The translations under genes were made by a program, and so were the position numbers. Below, piece by piece: positions 51,776-60,061 of a DNA stretch of 64,000 nt. Position 1 is the first letter of the stretch; each line of letters begins with the position of its first letter. Source of the stretch: Mesorhizobium ciceri WSM4083. Its GTDB lineage: Bacteria; Pseudomonadota; Alphaproteobacteria; Rhizobiales; Rhizobiaceae. The stretch is taken from positions 561,070 to 625,069 of the forward strand of contig NZ_JAFG01000003.1 of the NCBI RefSeq assembly GCF_000519305.1, in the 5' to 3' direction. The notes below the pieces were generated by a model that searched no databases, was not told where the DNA came from, and worked only from the letters and a program-made list of their open reading frames with translations.

Positions 51776-53272
51776 ATGCAGATAAGCCTGCGCCTGGACG
51801 GCGACTGCGTCCGCGCCTTTCACGTCACGCTGCTGGAGCGCCTCGCCGCGCTCGACGACGTCGAACTGTCCGTCGATGTCAGGCCGGCGGTCGGCGGCAT
51901 TCCGCGCAGCGCCGCAGCCCTGTTTCAACTCGAAACGACGATCCACGGACTGTCCCATGATGGGCTGGCGAAGCGTGTGCCGCTTTCGACGCTCGCGCCC
52001 TACAAGACACAGTCCCCCGCTGCACCTGACCTGGTCGTCGACCTCTGCGGCGATGTCAGGCTGGAAGGTACGCGGACCTGGCGCGTCACCTATAATGGTA
52101 CCAGCGGCGAAGCGGCCTTGCTGGCCTTGATCCTCGCCGGCCGCACACCGCTTGCCCGCATCGAGGAGAACGGCGTTGCGATTGCCGCCGGGCGCCTGGG
52201 CACCGAATATGGCGGCATCGCGCTGGCATCCTTCCAGGATATGCTGGCGCGCACGGCAAGCCTGATCATAGCTGCCATGTCAGGCGCTGCAAGATCGGTG
52301 CCTGATCTGCCCGAGCCGGCGCAGGCAGGCAGCCCGCCAATGCCCTCGGCCGGCAAGCTTGGAATCAGAGCCGGCAAGGCGCTGGCGCGGCGGATCGTTC
52401 AGAAGATCTATCACCTTTGCTACAACGCGCCGCACTGGAAAGTCGGCTGGCGGCAAACCGGGGGCCACGATCTGTTCAACCTGCGTGCGCATCCGGCGTC
52501 GGGTTGGCAAGAGCTGCCGGACGACGGCAGCCGCTTCTACGCCGATCCGTTCCCCATCCTCTACCAAGGCCAACTGACCCTGTTCGTGGAGGACTATATC
52601 CATCGGCTCGGCAAAGCCATCATATCCGCCGTTCCCTTCGGCCCGGCAGGCCCGCTCGGAAGGCCTGAACCGGTGCTGGAGCTGCCCTACCATCTCTCCT
52701 ACCCCTTCGTCTTCGAGCGCGACGGCGAGGTCTGGATGGTGCCGGAAAGCTGCGCCAACGGCACCGTCGATCTCTACCGCGCTACCGCCTTCCCCGGTGG
52801 ATGGGTCAAGGAAGCGACGCTTCTGTCCGGTGTCGTCGTCAGCGACGCCACGCTTGTCGAGCATGGCGGCGCCTGGTGGCTGTTCGCCACCGTCCGCGAC
52901 GGCGGCGGCGCCTTCTCCGACGCGCTGCATCTGTGGTCGGCGCCGGATTTTCGCGGCCCCTGGACACCGCACCCCAAAAATCCCGTGCTGATCGACATCG
53001 CTTCGGCGCGGCCGGCCGGCCGCATGGTCAGGCGCGGCAACGACCTGCTGCGCCCGGTCCAGGACTGCCGCAGGAGCTATGGCGCGGCGCTTGGCATCGC
53101 ACGCATTTCTCACCTTGATTTGATCGGCATGGAGCAGGTCGTTGAAACCATCTTAAATCCAGGTGCGCTATGGAGTGGGCGTAAACTTCACACGCTCAAC
53201 GAGGCTGGCGGCTTTGAGTTCATCGATGGCTCGGCGATCGCACCGCGCTGGAAGCAGCGGACCCGCGATTAA
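51776..53272 (+). CDS. GINT1 N-terminal-like beta-propeller protein
   Basis: A 498-residue protein whose C-terminal 300 residues look like the five-bladed propeller related to the N-terminal domain of plant glucosamine inositolphosphorylceramide transferase (GINT1): DDGSRFYADPFPILYQGQLT, LSYPFVFERDGEVWMVPESC, SPFDF-like LWSAPDFRGPWTPHPKNPVL and RPAGRMVRRGNDLLRPVQDC. The first 190 residues are a separate domain resembling formyltransferase-like EPS proteins. It may bind or modify the EPS chain. It is divergent from the co-polymerase across an AT-rich 240-base promoter gap. Confidence 0.65.
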   Translation: MQISLRLDGDCVRAFHVTLLERLAALDDVELSVDVRPAVGGIPRSAAALFQLETTIHGLSHDGLAKRVPLSTLAPYKTQSPAAPDLVVDLCGDVRLEGTRTWRVTYNGTSGEAALLALILAGRTPLARIEENGVAIAAGRLGTEYGGIALASFQDMLARTASLIIAAMSGAARSVPDLPEPAQAGSPPMPSAGKLGIRAGKALARRIVQKIYHLCYNAPHWKVGWRQTGGHDLFNLRAHPASGWQELPDDGSRFYADPFPILYQGQLTLFVEDYIHRLGKAIISAVPFGPAGPLGRPEPVLELPYHLSYPFVFERDGEVWMVPESCANGTVDLYRATAFPGGWVKEATLLSGVVVSDATLVEHGGAWWLFATVRDGGGAFSDALHLWSAPDFRGPWTPHPKNPVLIDIASARPAGRMVRRGNDLLRPVQDCRRSYGAALGIARISHLDLIGMEQVVETILNPGALWSGRKLHTLNEAGGFEFIDGSAIAPRWKQRTRD

Positions 53273-53390
53273 CCTAAACATTGGTTACTACCACGCACGC
53301 GCCCCGGTTGCTTGCGGTTGATTTAGCTCCGGAAGATATTTTCTACCGGAGATTGTGAAACGTGCAGTTGCCACCAGAAAGGGCAGCAAA

Positions 53391-54581
53391 ATGAGTATCT
53401 CAGAGGCCGGCCCGGCCGAAGTCGATGTGGCGATCGTCGGCGCCGGAATGGCCGGCACCACCTTGGCAATGCTGTTGGGACAAGCCGGGCGCAAGGTGGC
53501 GCTGATTGATCCGCATCGCGTCCACCACGAGGAATTCCGGGCCGAGAAGATCGGCATGGATCAGATGCTGCTGTTCGAAAAGCTCGGCCTCGATGCGACA
53601 CTCAAGCGTCTCGTCACCTCGACGACCGACACGCATGTCTTTCGCCTCGGCCAGTTTTTCGCGCATGAGAAGAAGGCCGAATTCACATTCTCCTATGGCG
53701 CACTGATCAATGGCCTGCGCGATGCCTTGCCTGCGCAAGTGCCGCTGACGGTCGGCAAGGTAACCGGGGTCTCGACTGGACCGGACCGGCAGCGGCTTGT
53801 GCTGGCCGACGGCACCGTCATCGATGCCCGCCTGCTGGTGGTGGCAACCGGCCACGGCGAAGCGGTGCGGCGCGCCGTCGGGGTCGAGCGTGTCGAGCAA
53901 TCGAAGGCGCATTCACTGTCGATGGGATTCGACCTCGCCATCTCGCCCAGCGATTTCGGTCATCAGTCCGTCACCTGCTACAGCAGGCGGGCTGCCGACC
54001 GTATCGCCTACATCAGCATCTTTCCGCTCGGCGACAAGGTGCGGGCGAACATGTTCCTCTATCGCAATGTGGCCGAAGCGTGGACGCGGGCGTTTCGCCA
54101 GGAGCCGCAAAAGATGCTCTGCGAACTGATGCCCGAAATAGCAGCGCGATGCGGCAACTTCGAAGTCGCGGCCCCTGTCGAGGTCAGGCAGATCAGTCTG
54201 AGCACCACGCAAGGCCATCGCCGCGACGGGGTCATCTTCATCGGCGATGCTTTCTGCACGACGTGTCCAACGCCGGGCGTCGGCATCGGGCGCGTGATGA
54301 CCGATGTCGACCAGCTCCACTCGGTTCACATTCCACGCTGGCTCGAAACACCAGGCATGGCGGCTGAAAAGATCAACGCCTTCTATGACGATCCGGTCAA
54401 GGTGGCTGCCGATGAGGACGGCATGCGGGTGAGCTACTATGCCAAGTCGATTACCGCCGACACCGGGCTGGAATGGCGCGTAAGGCGCCTGCGCAACAAC
54501 ACCGCGCGCCGGCTGATGATCATCGGCCGCAAGGTCCGGCATCTGGGACAGAGGCAGGCGCCCATGGCCAATATGCGATAG
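53391..54581 (+). CDS. FAD-dependent monooxygenase
   Basis: A 396-residue class A flavoprotein. Motifs are AIVGAGMAGTTLAMLLGQAG, the AGIG-like RLLVVATGHGEAVRRAVG and GDAFCTTCPTPGVGIGRVMT (FAD ribityl site). It differs from the gene at 4651 in having no DG-type loop of the usual form. Substrate unknown; halogenase-like and hydroxylase roles are both possible. AGGG precedes ATG 53391. It starts 118 bases after the EPS-linked gene and may be read through from it. Confidence 0.8.
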   Translation: MSISEAGPAEVDVAIVGAGMAGTTLAMLLGQAGRKVALIDPHRVHHEEFRAEKIGMDQMLLFEKLGLDATLKRLVTSTTDTHVFRLGQFFAHEKKAEFTFSYGALINGLRDALPAQVPLTVGKVTGVSTGPDRQRLVLADGTVIDARLLVVATGHGEAVRRAVGVERVEQSKAHSLSMGFDLAISPSDFGHQSVTCYSRRAADRIAYISIFPLGDKVRANMFLYRNVAEAWTRAFRQEPQKMLCELMPEIAARCGNFEVAAPVEVRQISLSTTQGHRRDGVIFIGDAFCTTCPTPGVGIGRVMTDVDQLHSVHIPRWLETPGMAAEKINAFYDDPVKVAADEDGMRVSYYAKSITADTGLEWRVRRLRNNTARRLMIIGRKVRHLGQRQAPMANMR

Positions 54582-54604
54582 GGCGCGACCAGTCGCGCCC
54601 TATC
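54577..54604. terminator. 13-bp inverted repeat over the stop codon
   Basis: GATAGGGCGCGAC and GTCGCGCCCTATC form a perfect stem that includes the TAG stop of the FAD monooxygenase gene. There is no T-tract. The following gap to 55007 contains no supported gene; a minus-strand frame 54520-54909 looks unlikely. Confidence 0.5.
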
Positions 54605-55007
54605 GATTGCCGATATTGATTGCCCTTGTCGGGCGAATGCGTCAGACGCCAATCGCTCAGGTTGCCGTCGGCGGAGGTGTCGATGGGGTAGTCTGGGCCG
54701 TGACGCCCGAAAGCCTGTCGCGCTTCTGCAAGGTTGGTTTCTCGTATTTCTTCACTGTAAAATGCCCTCCAAATTGGTACGGCGCCAGCAGAACCAATTC
54801 CCTGCCCCGTGTCAATTGTGTCACTGGTCCTTACGTCGTTTCCGCGCCATCGTGCCCAAACGATTCTACACTGTTGCATTGCCGGCACATATCGGCTCCG
54901 ACAGGACACCTCATCCCAGCGCCAATCCCGCTCTACTCGGCTCTCCGCGCGATGTTGTAAATCGTTTCATCCAAGGTATTTTGGCCATCGGAACAGAGGG
55001 AATAGTC

Positions 55008-56039
55008 ATGTCCAACAGCGCCTTGCCGCTGGTCATCAGTGCGCCGGAACCACGCACGCTCGACCTGATCTTCACAGCCCGGCAGTTGGCGCGGCTCAAG
55101 GCCCATTATCGCATTGTCGAGACGACCGCTGACGGCGTCGCGAAACTGCCGGCCGACGTGCTGGCCGAGGCGCGCTATATCATCGGCCAGCCGCCCATAT
55201 CGTCCGAAACGCTCGACCGGATGAAGGCGCTGCGCTGCGTCTTCAATGTCGAGACCAACCTCATCAACAACATGCCCTACGAGACCTTGTTCGCGCGCGG
55301 CATCCATGTCGTCACCACCGGCCTGGTGTTCGCCGAGCCGGTCGCAGAGCTTGGCCTTGCCATGGCGCTCAACCTCGCCCGCGACATCGTCGATGCCGAC
55401 CTCGCCTTCCGCCAGGGACAGGAACTGTGGGGCGGCGACGGCAACCAGACGGCGCGGCTCCTGTCCGGCGCGGATGTCGGGATCATCGGTTTCGGCGATC
55501 TCGGCCGGGCGCTCAACCGGCTGTTGTCGGGTTTCCGCACCCGCACCAAAGTCTTCGACCCCTGGCTGCCGCCATCGATCCTCATCGACAATGGCGTCGA
55601 GCCGGCCTCGCTGGACGAAGTGCTGTCGACCAGCGACTTCGTTTTCGTCGTCGCCTCGGTGACCTCTGAGAACCAGGGTTTTTTGGGTGCCGAAGCCTTC
55701 GCGACAATGCGCAAGGGCGCCGCCTTCATCCTGCTCAGCCGCGCCGGCGTGGTGGACTTCCCAGCGCTGATGGCGGCGGTGAAGAGCGGCCACATCGTCG
55801 CCGCCAGCGACGTTTTCCCCGAAGAACCGCTGGCGCGGGACCATCCGGTGCGCGCCCTGCCCGGCTTCCTGCGCTCGGCTCACCGCGCCGGCGCGCTCGA
55901 CATCGCCTTCAAGCGCATGGGCGATATGGTGCTGGAGGACATGGACCTGATCGACCGCGGCCTGCCGCCGCTGCGCTCCAAGCGCGCCGAGCGCGAGACG
56001 GTTTCGCGAATGCGTTCCAAGCCGGCCGACCGGAATTGA
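55008..56039 (+). CDS. D-isomer-specific 2-hydroxyacid dehydrogenase family
   Basis: A 343-residue NAD-binding dehydrogenase. The nucleotide loop is VGIIGFGDLGRALNRLL; catalytic residues are visible as Arg in LLSRAGVVDFP, Glu in VFPEEPLARDHPVRAL and His in LRSAHRAGALDIAF. It reduces 2-oxo acids or oxidises D-2-hydroxyacids; substrate unknown. ATG 55008 has AGAGGG eight bases upstream; a longer frame upstream is not family-like. Confidence 0.87.
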   Translation: MSNSALPLVISAPEPRTLDLIFTARQLARLKAHYRIVETTADGVAKLPADVLAEARYIIGQPPISSETLDRMKALRCVFNVETNLINNMPYETLFARGIHVVTTGLVFAEPVAELGLAMALNLARDIVDADLAFRQGQELWGGDGNQTARLLSGADVGIIGFGDLGRALNRLLSGFRTRTKVFDPWLPPSILIDNGVEPASLDEVLSTSDFVFVVASVTSENQGFLGAEAFATMRKGAAFILLSRAGVVDFPALMAAVKSGHIVAASDVFPEEPLARDHPVRALPGFLRSAHRAGALDIAFKRMGDMVLEDMDLIDRGLPPLRSKRAERETVSRMRSKPADRN

Positions 56040-56158
56040 GGTGTGGGTTTTCGTTCGGGTTGGCCGACCCTCGACGAGGTCGGGAGGTCGGCTTGACAAG
56101 AGAGCGCGGCCGGCGATGACGCTGCCGCAATCGAACTTTGCGGAGGGAGGCCATGAAC

Positions 56159-56269
56159 ATGAAGAAAATCTATGAAAAGCCGATGCTGCACAAACGGCAG
56201 AAGCTCTCCGCCGTGACGGCGCAGCAGGCCACTTCAGGCGTGACAGGGCCGACAGGCCCGACAGGCTGA
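56159..56269 (+). CDS. putative RiPP precursor with lasso-type leader (3)
   Basis: A 36-residue peptide: MKKIYEKPMLHKRQKLSAVT then AQQATSGVTGPTGPTG. It shares the KKxYxKPxLxKxxxLSAVTA leader with the genes at 30314 and 30624, 25 kb away. The tail is different: a collagen-like GPTGPTG triplet run. GGAGGGAGG lies eight bases before ATG 56159; an in-frame ATG at 56153 is too close to it. A TTGACA at 56093 with 16-base spacing to GATGAC is present, less conserved than the other two promoters. Confidence 0.7.
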   Translation: MKKIYEKPMLHKRQKLSAVTAQQATSGVTGPTGPTG

Positions 56270-56349
56270 CGCCTCACGGTGTTCGATGAAGGTAGCATTG
56301 GACGCGCCCGCGGGTCGGCGGCGAGACGGCAGTCGCTCCAGGCGCAGCT

Positions 56350-56559
56350 TCAGTGTCCATGGCTACTCTTCGCCCTGCGCGCGACCGCTTCCATGAAGGA
56401 GCGGGCGGCAGCGTCACAAGCCGTTCTGGACGGTCCGTTCGCGGACAGCACGACCTCCGCGGCCTTCCGCGACATGCCGTATTTCCGGGCGAAGACCGCA
56501 GCGTCGTAAGGTTCGTTTTCGGCTGCCGGTGCCGCCGACGTGATCCTGGCCTTGGTCAT
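56350..56559 (-). CDS. DUF3606-like small protein
   Basis: A 69-residue soluble protein. The core DAAVFARKYGMSRKAAEVVL then SANGPSRTACDAAARSF matches the helix-turn-helix-like pattern of DUF3606 small stress-associated proteins. Its ATG overlaps the preceding gene's stop (ATGA). Role unknown. Confidence 0.5.
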   Translation of the reverse strand: MTKARITSAAPAAENEPYDAAVFARKYGMSRKAAEVVLSANGPSRTACDAAARSFMEAVARRAKSSHGH

Positions 56560-56771
56560 TGGCGGGTCCGCCTGAAACTCTCAAGCAACTCGCCTTCGTT
56601 GCGGCAGCCATTCTGGAACAGCGAAAACACCGTGGCTGCCAGAAGCTGCACGTCCGACTCCTCCGACATGCGGTCAAGGTTGCGCTCCAGGCAGACCCGA
56701 TTGAAGACGCGCTGGCACAGCTGCAGATCGGAAGGATAGAAACCGGGAATGCGTTTATGAAAGCTCGACAT
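56556..56771 (-). CDS. small hypothetical protein
   Basis: A 71-residue soluble protein starting MSSFHKRIPGFYPSDLQLCQ, with LLAATVFSLFQNGCRNEGEL. Three Cys are present. AAGGGG is six bases before ATG 56771. Coupled to the DUF3606-like gene by ATGA overlap. No family recognised. Confidence 0.6.
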   Translation of the reverse strand: MSSFHKRIPGFYPSDLQLCQRVFNRVCLERNLDRMSEESDVQLLAATVFSLFQNGCRNEGELLESFRRTRQ

Positions 56772-56865
56772 AAGAAGCCCCTTTCGGAGCAGCGACCACT
56801 TCCTAGTCCATGTCGCCCAAAAGTGACCTCGGTTTTGGGAGAACGACATGCATGGACAAAGACCC

Positions 56866-56905
56866 AAAGCGCATCGCATGAATCCGATCAAACGCGATGC
56901 GCTTT
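56866..56905. repeat. AAAGCGCATCGC palindrome (rhizobial intergenic element)
   Basis: AAAGCGCATCGC and GCGATGCGCTTT flank ATGAATCCGATCAAAC. This short inverted element recurs widely in Rhizobiales; a degenerate copy with AAAGCGCGTTGCATGGATCC lies near 32135. Confidence 0.65.
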
Positions 56906-57113
56906 AGACGCTGTGGGTCAAAAATGAAATCGGGCTGAGCAAGAGTCAACATCGGCCTTCATCACAGTAAGTATCGTACAATCCTCCCGCCGGTCCGCCC
57001 CCTCTTTTTCGACGGTTCGCAGGCCCAGCGCGACATGGCGACTTTGTCACCAGCCGGCGGGATTTTATCGACCGTCGCCGTGATCCGGCGCTCTCAAGAA
57101 ATATGTCGGTTTT

Positions 57114-57134
57114 GTACCAAGTGGCGCTTGGTAC
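57114..57134. promoter_or_regulatory. GTACCAAG-N5-CTTGGTAC palindrome upstream of Crp/Fnr gene
   Basis: A perfect 8-bp inverted repeat with 5-bp spacer, about 195 bases before the Crp/Fnr start, in the otherwise featureless stretch 56906-57327. It looks like a dimeric regulator site; no known consensus is claimed. Confidence 0.5.
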
Positions 57135-57327
57135 GTTTCCGACACTAACATTCAGGCCGATCTTTTCATATGCGAACGGGCGTTGGGGGGCGCCGTGCTT
57201 CGAATTTCATATCGCATTGATATCTTTCTGCGTTCAGAGCCCCTATACATAGCCGATCGTCCGTACGTTTTTACGGGCACGGACGGCTGGGAGATTGGAT
57301 GGCTCTTGCCCTGCATTGGGCCACGCC

Positions 57328-58053
57328 ATGTCTGATCTCACCAAAAACCATCAATACCGAAACCAACTGCTGCGGCGCATGCCCGCGGATGATCTGGCAT
57401 CGCTCGAGCCGCACATACAGCGCTGCGACTTGCCGCTACGCATGATGCTTGTGACCCCCAATGTTCCGATCGAGGCCGTCTACTTCATCGAACAGGGCAT
57501 CGGTTCGGTGGTCGCCAGCACGACGAGCGGCCAAGAGGCCGAAGTGGGCTTCATCGGCTTCGAAGGCATGACGGGATACTCCCTGGTGATGGGCGACGAC
57601 CGTGCGCCGCATGCCTGTTATGTCCAACTCGAAGGCGAGGCGATCCGCATTGAAGCCGGCGCTTTCAAGGCAGCATTGGCGGCAAGTGCGACCTTGCGCA
57701 TGTTCCTGCTGCGCTTCGTCAACGCGCTACAAACCCAGGCCGGCTGCACCGCGCTCGTCAACGCGCGGCTGAAGCTCGAGGAGCGTCTGGCGCGCTGGCT
57801 GCTCATGTGCGACGACCGCGTGCCCGGCGAACATCTCGCCATCACCCACGAATTCCTGGCCATCATGCTAGGTGTCAGGCGGCCAGGCGTCACCGTCGCC
57901 CTTCAATTGCTCGAAGGCCGCGCGTTGATCCGCTCGCGGCGGGGCGAGATCGTCATTCGTGACCGCGCCGGGCTGCTGGAACTCGCCAATGGCAGTTACG
58001 GCGAAGCCGAGGCCGAATATGCAAGGCTGATCGGCGAGATCGGCGCGGCCTGA
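57328..58053 (+). CDS. Crp/Fnr-family transcriptional regulator
   Basis: A 241-residue regulator with an N-terminal cNMP-binding-type beta-barrel (VYFIEQGIGSVVASTTSGQE then AEVGFIGFEGMTG) and a C-terminal Crp-type winged helix (HEFLAIMLGVRRPGVTVALQ). No Fnr-type Cys cluster is visible at the N-terminus, so an iron-sulphur oxygen sensor is unlikely. A TTG start at 57295 would add eleven residues. The palindrome at 57114 may be its autoregulatory site. Confidence 0.88.
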   Translation: MSDLTKNHQYRNQLLRRMPADDLASLEPHIQRCDLPLRMMLVTPNVPIEAVYFIEQGIGSVVASTTSGQEAEVGFIGFEGMTGYSLVMGDDRAPHACYVQLEGEAIRIEAGAFKAALAASATLRMFLLRFVNALQTQAGCTALVNARLKLEERLARWLLMCDDRVPGEHLAITHEFLAIMLGVRRPGVTVALQLLEGRALIRSRRGEIVIRDRAGLLELANGSYGEAEAEYARLIGEIGAA

Positions 58054-58386
58054 TCAGGAGCGGTTGCCGCCGGCATCCGGTTTGCCCGATGTCGCTTTGC
58101 CAGGCGGTGCCACCCCTCCTTCAATTGCGCCCCGGCCAATCGGCCCATCCCTGTCCATCGGCCCATTCTTGCCTATCGGTCCATCCTTGGCTATCGGCAA
58201 CCCGGCATGCTCCAGACTTGCAAGCTTGCACTTCGTCTGTTCGGCCGCCGCTCCGACAAGGCAGTCGATGGTGAACATGGCACCGGCGTGATCGCTGGCC
58301 GCGACCGCCTGGCGGATCTTCGTCAATTGGGCTTGCGTATAGTCCAGAAGCTCGACCAGGCCGGTATGATCCAAACCGCCCTCCAT
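58054..58386 (-). CDS. hypothetical protein with DGPIG repeats
   Basis: A 110-residue protein. The first 60 residues look helical (TGLVELLDYTQAQLTKIRQA). The C-terminal part contains a short imperfect tandem repeat KDGPIGKNGPMDRDGPIGRG, matching a visible tandem repeat in the DNA near 58130-58200. Start uncertain: ATG 58386 or 58440, neither with a good ribosome-binding site. It is convergent with the Crp/Fnr gene with no gap. Confidence 0.45.
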   Translation of the reverse strand: MEGGLDHTGLVELLDYTQAQLTKIRQAVAASDHAGAMFTIDCLVGAAAEQTKCKLASLEHAGLPIAKDGPIGKNGPMDRDGPIGRGAIEGGVAPPGKATSGKPDAGGNRS

Positions 58387-58601
58387 TGCAGGATGTCGAG
58401 AGGCCGATCTGAGGCGCTCTTGCCATCGAAATACGCCCATTTACACGGCTTGCATAGCCGGACTGTCAGAATCGTACAGTCTACGCGGCACCGGGTCGTT
58501 GCCTATTGGCCAAAGGTCCATCTTCGCGCCGCCGCCACGGCATGCAAGTGTATATAAGCCATCGCTTGAATACTGGTCCGTACGTCTGTCGGGGAGATGT
58601 C

Positions 58602-59348
58602 GTGCCAATTCGCGAGAATCTCGCCGCCAATCTCAGGCGGCTGGTCCAACGCCACGCTTCCGTCAGCGCGGTGTGCCGTGAGCTTGGCATCAACCGCACC
58701 CAGTTCGAGCGCTATCTGCAAGGCAAAGCGGTCCCCAACAAAGCCACCGCCAGGCTGATCTGCGACTATTTCAAGATCGACGAGGATGAGCTGTATCGCG
58801 AGCCGGCCGCCGCGGCAGCCAACGGTGACAGCAACGCAACGCTACGCCAGGCACTGTACGAGAACATGGTGCGGCCGCCGTCGCCCGCCATCGCCGGAGG
58901 AACCTATTTCACCTATTTTTCGATCCCCGGCCGACCCGACTTCTTGATGCGCTCGGTCACCTTCGTGCGGCGCGAGGCCGATCTCGTCACCTTCAGGCGG
59001 GTGACGCGCTGGGCTCCGGGCGATGGCCAGGGTGGCTCGAGAATACCCGGCAACCATTACGGCGTGGCGATCTCGCGCCTGAACTGGATCTATTTCACAG
59101 GCATTAACCGCCGCCAGACAAGCGAGCCCTCGATCATGACCGTACAGTGGGCTCCCATCTCCGAACCGGTTCTGGTCGGCAGGGCGATCGTCCTCACCGG
59201 ATCGGGGCCGGCCTTTGTGTCGGTCATCATGCGGCAGGACGTCACCAGGATCAGCATGAGGCGAGCGATGCTGATGGCCCATATCGTCAGTCTCGACGAC
59301 CCCAGCGTCGATCGGCTGGTGGTCAGTCTGGCACGAGAGACCCGCTAA
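58602..59348 (+). CDS. XRE-family HTH regulator with C-terminal sensor domain
   Basis: A 248-residue protein. The N-terminal HTH is LRRLVQRHASVSAVCRELGI then NRTQFERYLQGKAVPNKATA, an XRE-type DNA-binding domain. The C-terminal 150 residues (TYFTYFSIPGRPDFLMRSVT) form an unrecognised ligand or signalling domain. Start is GTG 58602 because GGGGAG is five bases upstream; a longer frame to 58506 is not HTH-like. Confidence 0.75.
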   Translation: MPIRENLAANLRRLVQRHASVSAVCRELGINRTQFERYLQGKAVPNKATARLICDYFKIDEDELYREPAAAAANGDSNATLRQALYENMVRPPSPAIAGGTYFTYFSIPGRPDFLMRSVTFVRREADLVTFRRVTRWAPGDGQGGSRIPGNHYGVAISRLNWIYFTGINRRQTSEPSIMTVQWAPISEPVLVGRAIVLTGSGPAFVSVIMRQDVTRISMRRAMLMAHIVSLDDPSVDRLVVSLARETR

Positions 59349-59512
59349 ACTCGCTTTCTTCGGGAAAAATCGGGGAAAGTTTCAAGTTTTTCGACTATAT
59401 TTTTCTTCGTTTCGGGATTTTTACGCAAAAAATGCCGGAACTTTCGCCCAAACCTGTCGTTCTCCAACTGATCGTTGCTTCGACGATCCCAAAGCAACAG
59501 GAGGAGTACGCC

Positions 59513-59818
59513 ATGAACATCAAGATGATCTGCTTCGGCGCGATGACGCTTTCGATGGTTGCCGGCTCGGCGCTTGCCGCAGGCAACAACGGCACGTCGG
59601 CTCTCGACGATCCGGCCAAGATGCAGCCCTTCTACACCGATAGCGGCATGAAGACGATGGTCGGCAACGACGACTTCGTGAAGGCTTGGAAGGCCCTTGC
59701 GCCGGACGACCAGACCGCGATGATGAAGGCCTGCGAGGACGAGTCGAAGGACGCCACAGCGGCCAACAGCCATCCCGAATTCTGCAGCAGCGTGAAAGCG
59801 AACGGCGGCAGCAAGTAG
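59513..59818 (+). CDS. secreted hypothetical protein
   Basis: A 101-residue exported protein with signal peptide MNIKMICFGAMTLSMVAGSA (cleaved near ALAAG) and two Cys in the mature part (MMKACEDESK, PEFCSSVK) that may form a disulphide. GGAGGAG is a strong ribosome-binding site before ATG 59513. Followed by a terminator. No family recognised. Confidence 0.75.
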   Translation: MNIKMICFGAMTLSMVAGSALAAGNNGTSALDDPAKMQPFYTDSGMKTMVGNDDFVKAWKALAPDDQTAMMKACEDESKDATAANSHPEFCSSVKANGGSK

Positions 59819-59838
59819 CAATCCAGCGAACCGATGAG

Positions 59839-59863
59839 AAACAGCCCCTTCGCGGGGCTGTTT
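59839..59863 (+). terminator. Rho-independent terminator
   Basis: AAACAGCCCC, loop TTCGC, GGGGCTGTTT: a ten-base-pair stem with A-tract and T-run, 21 bases after the stop. Confidence 0.8.
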
Positions 59864-59944
59864 CGCGTCCGCCACAGGGCGCGCGGACAAGCCAGCCACG
59901 CAAGGGACCGAGCCCGGCCGGCGCGGCGGCCATTTCCATTCCTG

Positions 59945-60005
59945 CTATGTTGCACTGCGACGGAATTGTACTATGTTGCACTGCGATAAATTTGTTGCAT
60001 TGCGA
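59945..60005. repeat. three GTTGCAYTGCGA direct repeats before OafA gene
   Basis: CTATGTTGCACTGCGA at 59945-59960 and again at 59971-59986, then GTTGCATTGCGA at 59994-60005. Spacing is about 26 and 19 bases. They lie immediately upstream of the OafA-type acyltransferase gene and look like repeated regulator sites. Confidence 0.7.
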
Positions 60006-60061
60006 TATCGGCGTGCCCTGCCGACATTGCACAGGGGCTGGGCTTGCACGAGGGAGCCGTC

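Noticed and set aside
54520..54909. 129-codon minus-strand frame after the FAD monooxygenase gene
   Set aside because: It overlaps the stop hairpin and the end of the real gene, and shows no recognisable pattern.
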